Numbered from the stretch's first letter, positions 26,359-34,415 are shown. The stretch: 40,129 nt of DNA from Pseudomonas fluorescens (GCF_018614775.1 NZ_JAGGOF010000049.1:1-40129), one strand, 5' to 3'. Numbers and translations are program-made. Notes: generated by a model not told the origin, from the sequence alone.

Positions 26359-27522
26359 CTAGGCGACCCGGGGCGGCATGGACCTTACACAGAACATCGC
26401 CGCCGCACCTAACAGTGCACACAGTGTCGCCAGCGGCCAGGCCTGTTGGCTCAACAACAGGCTGGCCATGGCGCCGACCACCGAGGCCATCAGTTGATGC
26501 AGAAAACCGCTCAACGCCATGGCGTAGGCGCCGGCTACAGGTGAGCCCGCGTTGGCCAGGGACAGGCTGATGGGGTAGTTCACCGACTGGCCGAACACCG
26601 CGAAGCAATACGGCAGCCAGAACAGAATCGCGATGCTGCTCAGGGTCAGGCTACCTGCCAACATGATTGCGCTGCCGCCCAACACCCATGCGATACCCCA
26701 GCCCATCATCCGTCGCTGGCCGGTGCGCAGTACGAAAGCATTCACTGTCAGTGCACCGAGCAGATACGCCGCGCTGATCGGCCAGCCCAACAGACCATAC
26801 TCGATGGGTGACCAGTGGAAGCCAGCCTGCAGAATCAGCGGCGCGGCGGTGTTGAAGGCAATGATCACGCCGTAACCCAGCCCGCCCGCCAGTGCCGGCA
26901 ACAGAAAGTCACGGTGCCGGAGAACCCTTGTGTAAATCCGCCAGGCCGATTGACCGTCGCTGAGGTACGTCACCGGCGGGAACCGGGCCCGGGAGATGGC
27001 CGCCGCCAGGGCCAGGCTGGTGGCGCCCAACCCAAGAAAAATCGCCTCCCAACCCAGCGCGGCCTGGATCAGCGAGCCCAGGTATTGGCCGATGCCGAGG
27101 GCCACGACGAAGGCGATGGATATCCATGAAAGGGCCTTGGCCAGCAAGTCGCCGCTGAAACTGTCGCGGATCAGGACCCGGGCCATCACCGAGATACCGC
27201 TGGCGCCGATGCCCTGAATCAACCTCAGCGCCAGGAATGCTTCTACTCCGGTGCCCAGCGGCAGGGCCAGGTTGCCCAAGCCGTAGAGCCCCAGCGCCGC
27301 CAGCAAAACCGCCTTGCGCCCCAGGCGCTGGCTCAGGCTGCCCCACCACAACATCGGCAGCGCCATGCCGATCAGGTACACCGCCAGGCCCCAGGAAACC
27401 GCCGACGCATCGGCGTCCAGATCCCGAGCAATATCCGGCAGGGCCGGCAAGTAGATGCTCATGCCCAGTTGTGCCAGGAACACAGTGGTGCAGGTGACGA
27501 TCAGGGTGGTGCGGTTCTTCAT
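26359..27522 (-). CDS. MFS exporter of the Bcr/CflA drug-resistance type
   Basis: A 387-residue inner membrane transporter with about 12 hydrophobic helices. It starts in the typical DHA1 way (FLAQLGMSIYLPALPDIA) and has an MFS motif A-like loop after helix 2 (WGSLSQRLGRKAVLL) and motif C-like residues around the fifth helix. Substrate unknown. It is 13 bases after the alpha-oxoamine synthase gene and clearly in one operon with it. The likely role, by context, is export of the product made by that enzyme, or self-protection; this is inference. Confidence 0.88.
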   Translation of the reverse strand: MKNRTTLIVTCTTVFLAQLGMSIYLPALPDIARDLDADASAVSWGLAVYLIGMALPMLWWGSLSQRLGRKAVLLAALGLYGLGNLALPLGTGVEAFLALRLIQGIGASGISVMARVLIRDSFSGDLLAKALSWISIAFVVALGIGQYLGSLIQAALGWEAIFLGLGATSLALAAAISRARFPPVTYLSDGQSAWRIYTRVLRHRDFLLPALAGGLGYGVIIAFNTAAPLILQAGFHWSPIEYGLLGWPISAAYLLGALTVNAFVLRTGQRRMMGWGIAWVLGGSAIMLAGSLTLSSIAILFWLPYCFAVFGQSVNYPISLSLANAGSPVAGAYAMALSGFLHQLMASVVGAMASLLLSQQAWPLATLCALLGAAAMFCVRSMPPRVA

Positions 27523-27535
27523 CGACAGACTCGTT

Positions 27536-28771
27536 TCATGGACGGATATCCCGGCCGTGGATCAGCAGCAGGTCGGTGATCCTTTGGCAGAATTCGCTGA
27601 TCACCTTCGGCTCCATGTCGGCGCGCAGGGTGATACGGATGGCGGCTTTGCCTTGGGGCACCACCGGGAAAAAAACCGCCGAAGTGAAATACCCCAGCTC
27701 GGCCAGTTCGACCGCCAGGCTGTTCGCCAGGGCCGCCTCACCGCAAGGCACCAGACGGATCGCCATGGGGTTGCCGTGTTGTTCGGTACGAACGAGGCGG
27801 TCGAAGAGGCGGATATTAGCCTGCAAACGCTCCTGCAAGGCGCTGAATTCCTGGCTGCGGTGCAGGCGGATCGAGGCCATGCCCGCGCCAATGGCTGCTG
27901 CGTTCAAACTCTGGGACCAGTTGCTCGGTCCACCGTAGCGTTGTACCAGGGCCTTTTGCCGTTCACAGCCAAACATTGCCAACCCACCGCTGGCGCCGAA
28001 AGATTTCGCCAGTGAAGCAACGATCAGGGTGCGCTCGTCCACGGCGGGCAGACGCGGACGGACCAGGCCCGCGCCGCGTTCCCCGACCGCTGACAGTGCA
28101 TGGGAATCGTCCAGATAGAGAAACAGGCCGTAACGCTGCTTGAGGTACAGCAGGCTGTCCAGGTCCGCCAGGCCACCCATGCTGTAGGCACTGTCGGCCA
28201 CGTACGCCACCTTGCGCTGGCGCTTGCACACGTCTTCGATGAAGTCCATGTCGTTGTGCGGGCACGTGATGACCCGGGTTTCATCGGCGCAGGCGGCCTT
28301 GATGTGATTCATCGAATAGTGGGCATGTTTGTCGAACACCATCACCGGCGACCGGTCGTCCGTAAAAACGCCGCTGGCCAACAGAGGCAGGATCCCGGCG
28401 CTTGCGGCACTGCAGGACAGGGCACTGAGGCAGCTGGCGCCAAACAGTTCCGACAGTTGCGTCTCGTATAGATCGAGAATCGCCAGCTTGCAGCGATTTC
28501 TGGAATTGGCGACACGCAGCGTCCCGGCTTCCCACAGCGCGGTCATGGCGCCGTCCAGCAACGCCGGGTGGTAATCCAGCCCCAGGTAGGATGTGGTGCA
28601 GAAGTGATGGAAGGTGCGACCGTATTGATCGACCAGGACGTTGGGGGTCTTGACCTCGACATTCAGCCCCGAGATTTTTCCGACTTCGGCACACTGCCAA
28701 TTCTGGTCAGCGAGGGCAATGACCTTGCGGTAGTGGGTGAAGTGATGGGTGGGTTGCGCAGTCTGGTTCAT
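27536..28771 (-). CDS. alpha-oxoamine synthase, CqsA/LqsA-like PLP enzyme
   Basis: A 411-residue fold-type I PLP enzyme of the alpha-oxoamine synthase group. Seen in the sequence: the internal aldimine Lys256 in VASLAKSFGASGG, the cofactor Asp-X-His motif LYLDDSHALS (Asp221/222, His224), and a ring-stacking His near 149-151 (DKHAHYSMNH). The group condenses an amino acid with an acyl-CoA or acyl-ACP and releases CO2. The N-terminal SGLNVEVKTPNVLVDQYGRT and general pattern are closer to CqsA/LqsA autoinducer synthases than to BioF or KBL, although biotin genes are absent in any case. It is first in an operon with an MFS exporter. Product unknown. Confidence 0.82.
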   Translation of the reverse strand: MNQTAQPTHHFTHYRKVIALADQNWQCAEVGKISGLNVEVKTPNVLVDQYGRTFHHFCTTSYLGLDYHPALLDGAMTALWEAGTLRVANSRNRCKLAILDLYETQLSELFGASCLSALSCSAASAGILPLLASGVFTDDRSPVMVFDKHAHYSMNHIKAACADETRVITCPHNDMDFIEDVCKRQRKVAYVADSAYSMGGLADLDSLLYLKQRYGLFLYLDDSHALSAVGERGAGLVRPRLPAVDERTLIVASLAKSFGASGGLAMFGCERQKALVQRYGGPSNWSQSLNAAAIGAGMASIRLHRSQEFSALQERLQANIRLFDRLVRTEQHGNPMAIRLVPCGEAALANSLAVELAELGYFTSAVFFPVVPQGKAAIRITLRADMEPKVISEFCQRITDLLLIHGRDIRP

Positions 28772-29232
28772 GGTTCGATGACATTCCTTGGTTACGATGC
28801 TGTCCTTGAGCGCTTCAATCGCCGTGTTTCCAGACCTTACAGGGGGCGCAGGGGACTTTGAATCAGCCGTTTCTGCTGTGCTTGAGTGTCACTGGAGACT
28901 TCTGTGTAGGAGCTTGCCTAGGACCCTGGGGGGTGAAACCCCTTGCGGCGTGGGATAGTAGGAAGGCTATGCTCTTGCTCCCGAGCCTGCGGCGTTTGGC
29001 TCGTCACTATTCTTAAGGTTGCGCGCCCTATGCGCTGTCGGTGACGAGTCGGCGCACCTTACCTGGCATCGTATTAGAAGCAGTGCCAGCCCCGTTGGTC
29101 TCGATCCACGCGCCCGCGAAATCTCGTTTCAAGGCTGAACGCATACACGCCGATCGCCTACGCTATCCTTACCGGTATTGGATTAGCTGTCAGTTTCGTA
29201 CGCTCGCTTCGCTCACCGCTGCACTTATCCGG
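28772..29232. promoter_or_regulatory. long intergenic region with possible structured RNA leader
   Basis: 461 bases between divergent genes. Base pairing seen on the plus strand: GGGG-tgaaa-CCCC (28930-28942); CGAGCC (28982-28987) with GGCTCG (28998-29003); GGCTCGTCAC (28998-29007) with GTGACGAGTC (29041-29050); and AAGGT-t-GCGC (29015-29024) with GCGCACCTT (29052-29060). The second and third pairings exclude each other, and the last two together form an H-type pseudoknot. No known riboswitch class is recognised. The frame of the cyclase is open from 29041 with a GTG, but that portion does not look like protein-coding family sequence. Confidence 0.4.
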
Positions 29233-30597
29233 ATGATCCCCAGCCCCATGGACACCCGCAGTTCCGCGCCGCTGGCCAGTTACATCGACCTTATGCTGGA
29301 CGCCGTGTGTGCGGTCGACGGCCAAGGCCGTTTTGTATTTGTCAGTGCCGCCTGCGAGCGAATTTTCGGCTACACCCCTGACGAGCTGATCGGCCAGCCC
29401 ATGATCGACCTGGTGCACCCTGCCGACCGCCAGCGGACCCTCGAAGCGGCGCGGGAGATCATGGGCGGCGAGCCCAAGCTCAATTTCGAGAACCGCTACC
29501 TGCGCAAGGACGGTCGGGTGGCGCACATTCTGTGGTCGGCGCGCTGGTCGCCAGTGGACCAACTCCGGATCGCCGTGGCCCGGGACATCACTGAACGCAA
29601 GCTGGCCGAGTCCCGGCAGGCGGCGTTGTATGCGATTTCCGAGGCGGCCCATGCCGCGGCGGATCTGCTGGCGTTGTTCAAGCGCATTCACCTGATCATC
29701 GGCGAATGGCTGCCGGCGCTGAATTTCTCGGTGGCACTGTATGACGAGCAATGCGCGCAGCTGAACTTCGCTTATCACGTCGACGATCTGGAGCAACGGC
29801 CCGAACTGCCCGGTACGGTCACCGGGCGGTTGTGCGCCGAGGTGATTCGCAGTGGTCAGCCGATCCTGTTGACGCCCGGTTGCAGCTCATTGCCATTGGG
29901 GTTCTGTGATCTTGTGGCGCGGCCGGACGCGCCCTGTTGGCTGGGGGTGCCGCTGAACTCGCAGAATGGCACGATCGGCGCGCTGATCGTCAAGAGCGCG
30001 CTGGACAACGAACGCTATACCGAGCAGGACAAGGAACTGCTGCAATATGTCTGCGCGCAGATCACCATCGCCATTGAGCGCCAGCAATTGCATGCTCGAC
30101 TGCAGCACATGGCGCAGTACGACCAGTTGACCCAGGTGCCCAACCGCGAGCTGTTGCGCGATCGCTTCAAGGCAGCGCTGGCGAGCGCTCGCGCCGCGTC
30201 AGGGCGCATGGCGTTGCTGTACATCGACCTCGATCGCTTCAAGCAGATCAACGACACCTATGGGCACGGTGTCGGCGACATGCTGCTACAAGCGGTGGCC
30301 AGCCGTCTCAAGGGCTGCATAAGGGACTCCGACACCGTGGCGCGCATCGGTGGAGACGAGTTCGTAGTCCTGCTGCACAGCATCCAGGCGCTGGAAGATG
30401 CTCACCGTGTGCAAGAAAAAATCCGTCAGACGCTGACCCAGCCGCTGCGTCTGGATGAGCATTGCCTGAGTATCGAGCCAAGCATAGGCGTCGCCTGTTT
30501 CCCCGATCATGGCATCGAAGACGTAGCGCTGTTCCGCCATGCGGACGAGGCGATGTACGCCGCTAAACGACAGAATCATCGGGCACTTGGCATCTGA
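29233..30597 (+). CDS. diguanylate cyclase with PAS and GAF sensor domains
   Basis: A 454-residue cytoplasmic signalling protein that should make c-di-GMP from two GTP. The PAS domain covers about residues 10-120 (LDAVCAVDGQGRFVFVS, RIFGYTPDELIGQPM), GAF about 140-290, and the GGDEF domain about 295-450. The active site is an intact GGDEF (373-377) with the inhibitory RxxD site (RDSD) exactly five residues before it. No EAL domain and no membrane helices. The start is ambiguous: ATG at 29233 or 29248, neither with a strong ribosome binding site, and the frame remains open to a GTG at 29041. The signals sensed by PAS and GAF are unknown. Confidence 0.87.
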   Translation: MIPSPMDTRSSAPLASYIDLMLDAVCAVDGQGRFVFVSAACERIFGYTPDELIGQPMIDLVHPADRQRTLEAAREIMGGEPKLNFENRYLRKDGRVAHILWSARWSPVDQLRIAVARDITERKLAESRQAALYAISEAAHAAADLLALFKRIHLIIGEWLPALNFSVALYDEQCAQLNFAYHVDDLEQRPELPGTVTGRLCAEVIRSGQPILLTPGCSSLPLGFCDLVARPDAPCWLGVPLNSQNGTIGALIVKSALDNERYTEQDKELLQYVCAQITIAIERQQLHARLQHMAQYDQLTQVPNRELLRDRFKAALASARAASGRMALLYIDLDRFKQINDTYGHGVGDMLLQAVASRLKGCIRDSDTVARIGGDEFVVLLHSIQALEDAHRVQEKIRQTLTQPLRLDEHCLSIEPSIGVACFPDHGIEDVALFRHADEAMYAAKRQNHRALGI

Positions 30598-30720
30598 CCA
30601 CGGTCACCGTTCGTCGCGGTACAGCACTTAAATCAAACTTTTGCGTCCCTTTCCCTTTCGAAACCCAGGCAGGCCCCGCTGTGGGGTAGCTGTCGAATTC
30701 TTACAGAGGAGGGCGCGACC

Positions 30721-31224
30721 ATGAGCCGAATGGCCACCTTTTTTCGCACCAGCAGTCTTGTCGTATTGATGGGGCTGGGCGCCAACAGTGCCTGGGCCCA
30801 ATCGCCCGCCGAATTCATCAACGATGCTTCCGCCAGAGGCATGGCCGACATCGAGGCCAGTCGCACGGCCCACGGAAAAGCCGAATCCAGGGAGGTCAAG
30901 GACTACACCATCATGGTGATCAACGACCGCACCACCGCCAATCAGCATCTGGCGAAAATTGCCAAGAAACTCGATTTGCCTGTTGCGCCTCGGGACGAGG
31001 TGGCAGACAAGGCCAAGACTCTGATGCCACAGGTACAGGAGGGCGAGTCGTTCGAGGCCGCCTATGCCGCCAGCCAGGTCAAGGCCACCGAGGAAGCGAT
31101 TGCCCAGATCCAGGAACAGGCCCAGACCACCGAAGTGCCGGAAATCAAGGCCTTCGCCGATGAAACCTTGCCCAAATTGCAGACCCATCTGGAGAAGGCC
31201 AAGGCATTGCAGGCCAGCCGCTGA
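30721..31224 (+). CDS. DUF4142 domain periplasmic protein
   Basis: A 167-residue exported helical protein. A signal peptide covers about residues 1-26 (cleavage after AWA), then the DUF4142 ferritin-like helical domain with the family's early SPAEFINDASARGMADIEAS, then VKDYTIMVINDRTTANQHL and the final ADETLPKLQTHLEKAKAL. DUF4142 proteins are often in stress-response clusters with YghA-type dehydrogenases, as here. No metal ligands can be assigned with confidence. The ribosome binding site GGAGG is strong. Function is not established. Confidence 0.9.
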   Translation: MSRMATFFRTSSLVVLMGLGANSAWAQSPAEFINDASARGMADIEASRTAHGKAESREVKDYTIMVINDRTTANQHLAKIAKKLDLPVAPRDEVADKAKTLMPQVQEGESFEAAYAASQVKATEEAIAQIQEQAQTTEVPEIKAFADETLPKLQTHLEKAKALQASR

Positions 31225-31249
31225 TCCGCTGCACCTTCCATCTTCATGA

Positions 31250-31269
31250 CCGGGGCGTTCGCGTCCCGG
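31250..31269 (+). promoter_or_regulatory. UUCG-loop hairpin between DUF4142 and SDR genes
   Basis: Stem CCGGGGCG / CGTCCCGG with a TTCG tetraloop and one G-T wobble. There is no T tract, so it may be an mRNA-stabilising or attenuating hairpin within an operon rather than a terminator. Confidence 0.45.
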
Positions 31270-31300
31270 CTCATCTTGCCCGCTGAAAAGGAGAACCTCG

Positions 31301-32209
31301 ATGTCCACACGCCGAGAACCCAACCAATACGCGATGCAGAACCCGCTTACGCAATATCCCCGGCCACCTTTTCCAGACCAGCCACAGTCGCCGCCGGGTA
31401 TCGACCAGGACATGGTGCCCAAGCCGGATCATGGCGAGAAAACCTACCAGGGCTTCGGGCGCCTGGAAGGGCGCAAGGCGCTGATCACCGGTGGCGACTC
31501 GGGGATCGGTCGCGCGGCCGCTATCGCCTATGCCCGGGAGGGCGCTGATGTAGTGATCAACTATCTGCCCAGCGAAGAACGCGATGCACGACAGGTGATT
31601 GAACTGATCGAAGCCGAAGGCCGCAAAGCCATTGCGATCCCGGGGGATCTCAAGGACGAAGCCTTTTGCGTGCAACTGGTGAAGAGTGCTCACGAGCAAC
31701 TGGGTGGCCTGGATATCCTGGTAAACGTGGCTGGCAAGCAGGAAGCCCAGAAAGACATCGCCGACATCACGACGGCGCAATTCGACGACACCATGAAGAC
31801 CAACATCTATGCGATGTTCTGGCTCTGCAAGGCAGCCGTGCCGCTGATGCCTGCGGGGGCGACGGTCATCAATACGGCGTCGATCCAATCCTATGACCCG
31901 TCGGCGACGTTGTTGGATTACGCCACCACCAAAGCGGCCATCGTTGCCTTCACCAAGGCGCTGGCGGGACAGGTCATCAGCAAGGGCATCCGCGTCAACG
32001 CGGTGGCACCCGGGCCGATCTGGACGGTGCTGCAACCCAGTGGTGGACAACCGCAGGAGAAAATTCCTACTTTTGGCTCTCAGGTCCCGATGAAGCGTCC
32101 CGGCCAACCCGCCGAGTGCGCCCCGCTTTATGTACTGCTGGCTTCGCAGGAGTCGAGCTACATTACTGGCGAAGTGTTTGGCGTGACGGGGGGAGATCCG
32201 CTGCCCTGA
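31301..32209 (+). CDS. SDR family oxidoreductase (YghA-like)
   Basis: A 302-residue short-chain dehydrogenase with the extended N-terminal arm typical of E. coli YghA (residues 1-50, rich in Pro and Gln and ending [17 protein letters not shown]). The Rossmann motif is [22 protein letters not shown]. The catalytic Ser, Tyr and Lys are in [23 protein letters not shown] (YxxxK). Probably NADP(H)-dependent reduction of aldehydes or oxidation of sugars; the substrate is unknown. AAGGAG precedes the ATG. It lies 76 bases after the DUF4142 gene and probably belongs to the same general-stress group. Confidence 0.92.
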   Translation: MSTRREPNQYAMQNPLTQYPRPPFPDQPQSPPGIDQDMVPKPDHGEKTYQGFGRLEGRKALITGGDSGIGRAAAIAYAREGADVVINYLPSEERDARQVIELIEAEGRKAIAIPGDLKDEAFCVQLVKSAHEQLGGLDILVNVAGKQEAQKDIADITTAQFDDTMKTNIYAMFWLCKAAVPLMPAGATVINTASIQSYDPSATLLDYATTKAAIVAFTKALAGQVISKGIRVNAVAPGPIWTVLQPSGGQPQEKIPTFGSQVPMKRPGQPAECAPLYVLLASQESSYITGEVFGVTGGDPLP

Positions 32210-32222
32210 TGGTTGCCGGACA

Positions 32223-32251
32223 GGCGCGAGTGGTGCGACACCGCTCGCGCC
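32223..32251. terminator. strong bidirectional hairpin between convergent genes
   Basis: A 13-bp stem, GGCGCGAGTGGTG with CACCGCTCGCGCC, one G-T pair and a CGA loop, between the stop codons of the SDR gene (32209) and the iron permease gene (32258). There is no T tract, so termination could be Rho-aided, but position and stability suggest a shared transcript end. Confidence 0.6.
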
Positions 32252-32257
32252 CAGGTA

Positions 32258-32664
32258 TCAGCATTGGTTCAGATCGACCGTGTTCGGCTTTTCCAGGCCC
32301 TCAAGGCCCTTGGCTTCGCCTTCGCCCATGGCCTGGTAATGCTTGCGCAATGCTTCCAACTGCTTGAGGTCCAGCGCTTCGAGGCCCAGCATTGCGTTTT
32401 GCGCCTCCGCGTTCGCCCGCAATAATTCATCGATCTTCAGATGCAAGATGTCGGTATCGCGGTTCTGCGTGTTTTGAATCAGAAACACCATCAGGAAGGT
32501 GATGATCGTCGTCGAGGTGTTGATGATCAATTGCCAGGTGTCGTTGAACTGGAAATACGGCCCGCTGATGGCCCAAAGCACCAGCAACACGATGGCTCCC
32601 AAAAACGTCTTCGGGCTGCCTGCCCATAGCGCCAGTTTTTCTGTGCGATTTTTGCGAAGGTCAT
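32258..32664 (-). CDS. low affinity iron permease family protein, with apparent frameshift
   Basis: A member of the low affinity iron permease family (Pfam PF04120), a small two-helix membrane protein. The main part, readable from about 32636 to 32258, contains GAIVLLVLWAISGPYFQF (first helix) and STTIITFLMVFLIQNTQN (second helix), then a helical tail ending KPNTVDLNQC. The natural start is ATG 32664 with AAGGA 8 bases upstream and begins MTFAKIAQK, the family's usual opening, but this is in a different frame. The two join only if the run at 32636-32640 (GAAAAAC on the minus strand) is read with a -1 shift. A full-length product would have about 135 residues. A TTG at 32602 could start a shortened form. 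Confidence 0.75.
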
Positions 32665-32838
32665 TGCTGCGTTCCTTATGGGATTCACCTGTCTGTGAGA
32701 CAGCAACGAAGCGGTGAAAATTCTGCTTACATTTTTTCTTTACCTTCGGTCGCGCGCTTCACCGTATGGCCTGAAGTCCAGGGCAACCATCTGCCGTGTT
32801 CGCAGGTCACTGCTTAAAGCCCTCAATTGGAGTACACC

Positions 32839-32985
32839 ATGAACCTCACACGCACCTTCTGCCTCGCCTGTTGCCTGTTCGCCCTGCAAGGCTGCTTCGA
32901 CAACTCGGGTAACGAGACCAAGGACAATACCGATGGCACCAAGTCTTCGGTGCAAATGCAGGAGTCCGGTTCGCAGAAGAAATAA
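32839..32985 (+). CDS. very small lipoprotein
   Basis: A 48-residue lipoprotein. The signal ends in the lipobox FALQGC with acylated Cys19. The mature part is a short hydrophilic tail (FDNSGNETKDNTDGTKSSVQ and more) of Asn, Asp, Ser and Lys. GGAG lies 8 bases before the ATG. Similar tiny lipoproteins are scattered in pseudomonads without a known role. It is divergent from the iron permease gene and followed by a REP pair. Confidence 0.75.
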   Translation: MNLTRTFCLACCLFALQGCFDNSGNETKDNTDGTKSSVQMQESGSQKK

Positions 32986-33010
32986 GCGATCGGCCCTGTG
33001 CAAAAAAAAC

Positions 33011-33099
33011 GGTACGAGCGAGCCTGCTCGCGAAACCAATGTGTCAGTCGACGTCTCTATCGACTGTCACGACCCCATCGCGAGCAGGCTCGCTCCCAC
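33011..33099. repeat. REP pair with a degenerate left arm
   Basis: The right arm, GAGCAGGCTCGCTCCCAC, is standard. The left arm has ACGAGCGAGCCTGCTCGCG in place of GGGAGCGAGCC and is decayed at its outer end. It lies between the small lipoprotein and hicB. Confidence 0.85.
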
Positions 33100-33127
33100 A
33101 GTTTGTTCCGTATCCTGCTCTGTCTTT

Positions 33128-33538
33128 TCACCGCCCCTGCTGCAGCACCTTCAGCGCCGCCGACGCCAGGAACCCGGATCGGCTTTTCTCCTCAGGGTGG
33201 TGCAACACATACTCATCGATACGGTTGAGCAAATAGCCAGGCAAGGTAATGTTGAGTTTTTGCGCCTTGCCCAGGTACTTGGTCACATCAATGTCCACCA
33301 AAGCCCAGGTACAGCCGGCGTACTTTGGATCGGCTGCGTGCAGGGTGACGGTGTTGGCCGACGGAATCGGCGAGCCGTCTTCCGCGAGAATCTCGAAGTG
33401 CCCCTCAATGGCCTCGCGCGCCATCGCCATGGCCTCATCCAGATCGTCTCCAGCGGAAAAGCAGCCGGGAATGTCCGGTACCTCAACCCCCCAGGCTTGT
33501 TCGTCATTACCCATTGAAATTGCAATCGGGTACAGCAT
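33128..33538 (-). CDS. hicB: HicB family antitoxin
   Basis: A 136-residue antitoxin. The N-terminal half is the partial RNase H-like HicB fold (VEVPDIPGCFSAGDDLDEAM, then AREAIEGHFEILAEDGSPIP). The C-terminal half (about 95-136) reads NITLPGYLLNRIDEYVLHH and SGFLASAALKVLQ, a ribbon-helix-helix DNA-binding domain. HicB neutralises HicA directly and represses the operon. GGAGG stands about 9 bases before the ATG. It is the second gene of hicAB, and its start lies inside the hicA reading frame (32-base overlap), so coupling is likely. Confidence 0.93.
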   Translation of the reverse strand: MLYPIAISMGNDEQAWGVEVPDIPGCFSAGDDLDEAMAMAREAIEGHFEILAEDGSPIPSANTVTLHAADPKYAGCTWALVDIDVTKYLGKAQKLNITLPGYLLNRIDEYVLHHPEEKSRSGFLASAALKVLQQGR

Positions 33539-33755
33539 GTTCTTCGTCCTCCAAGGGAGCGGTGCAAGGTGCGGTCTGGAGCAGAGCCTGTTGCAGGATA
33601 CTGAGGGCTGTTTTCTTGAGCAGGTCCTTCTTCGGATGAGGAACCGTGACCAGCCCCGGCTTGATCGGATGCTTGAAATGATGGTGACTGCCCCGAATCC
33701 GCACCAGATACCAACCGTCCACAACAATCTGGCCTATCAAAAATCGGCTATTCAC
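33507..33755 (-). CDS. hicA: HicA family toxin (mRNA interferase), extended C-terminus
   Basis: An 82-residue toxin with the double-stranded RNA-binding-like HicA fold. The hallmark is RGSHHHFKHPIKPGLVTVPH, which holds the catalytic His, and VPHPKKDLLKKTALSILQQA follows. It cleaves mRNA and tmRNA independently of ribosomes in characterised members. Typical HicA proteins are about 60 residues. The extra 20 or so (PCTAPLEDEEHAVPDCNFNG) are encoded across the hicB ribosome binding site and start. The start is a GTG only 4 bases after GGAGG, a short spacing that may keep toxin synthesis low. Confidence 0.88.
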   Translation of the reverse strand: MNSRFLIGQIVVDGWYLVRIRGSHHHFKHPIKPGLVTVPHPKKDLLKKTALSILQQALLQTAPCTAPLEDEEHAVPDCNFNG

Positions 33756-33781
33756 AACACCTCCGTGTGGTGCGCTTGGTG

Positions 33782-33812
33782 GGTACTATACCTACTGTAA
33801 TTTAATGATCAA
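33782..33812 (-). promoter_or_regulatory. hicAB promoter with palindromic operator
   Basis: On the minus strand TTGATC (-35, 33807-33812) and TATAGT (-10, 33785-33790) are 16 bases apart. The 11-base palindrome GGTATAGTACC (33782-33792) covers the -10 box and is a good candidate operator for HicB. Boxes and palindrome are seen directly; HicB binding is inferred. Confidence 0.65.
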
Positions 33813-34075
33813 CACTATAACCACCGAGTAGCCGGTCGTTGGGGGATTGAATTCATTACGTAGAAGTCTAGAAGCCGCCCAGGACGAGGGTCGAAGCGAG
33901 AGGCGTGGGTGTATTTCGGAATGTGATCGGCAGGGACTACAAACGTAGCGTGGGAGCCTGCTTCTCTGCAGGACGACCTACGAGGCGGATAATGAACAGT
34001 TGGCTGGCTGGAATGGCTACAGACGCAGTGCGGTCCTGGACGTTAGAGACGTAAGCGAGATGCCAAATCCAAGAC
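33813..34075. other. intergenic region between hicAB and tRNA-Gly
   Basis: Part of a gene-free stretch of almost 400 bases. No coding region, attachment-site duplicate or RNA gene was recognised. A fragment GTGGGAGCCTGCTTCTCTGC near 33951 vaguely resembles a decayed REP unit. Confidence 0.4.
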
Positions 34076-34076
34076 G

Positions 34077-34107
34077 AAAAAAAACCGGCCACCACGTGCC
34101 GGTTTTT
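34077..34107 (-). terminator. Rho-independent terminator of tRNA-Gly
   Basis: Stem AAAACCGGC / GCCGGTTTT with an 8-base loop. On the minus strand it is followed by an eight-T tract. It is about 40 bases past the CCA end of the tRNA. Confidence 0.88.
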
Positions 34108-34147
34108 TACATCTTCCGCCAAACTACAACGCAAGACCAGAATCGAT

Positions 34148-34221
34148 TGGAGCGGGTAGAGGGAATCGAACCCTCAACTAAAGCTTGGGAAGCTTTCGTT
34201 TTGCCACTAAACTATACCCGC
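34148..34221 (-). tRNA. tRNA-Gly (anticodon CCC)
   Basis: A 74-base tRNA with encoded CCA (complement TGG at 34148-34150). Acceptor stem GCGGGTA / TACCCGC with discriminator T. The anticodon stem AAAGC / GCTTT encloses the loop TTCCCAA, giving anticodon CCC, which reads GGG codons. The T arm GAGGG-TTCGATT-CCCTC is perfect. It stands alone with its own terminator. Confidence 0.96.
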
Positions 34222-34415
34222 TTTAAACGCACGTTCTATCTCACTCAAGCAGACAATCCCGAAGGGCTCACCATCAGCTTTGACGCTGAAGTGTTGCCAT
34301 CGAAGACACCCGCTCAGAGCGGCTGACTTTGTACCAGATGTGGACGGGGATTTGAAGTTTTTCTTTGCGTACGGTGAAGTTAGCTGTCTACGCAACTCTT
34401 CAAGACAGAGCGGCC

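Noticed and set aside
29041..29232. N-terminal extension of the diguanylate cyclase from the GTG at 29041
   Set aside because: The extension does not resemble any domain, has no good ribosome binding site, and overlaps the strongly base-paired region; the PAS domain begins soon after 29233.
33500..34221. hicAB next to tRNA-Gly as the edge of an integrated island
   Set aside because: No integrase gene and no duplicate of the tRNA 3' end were seen in the window.
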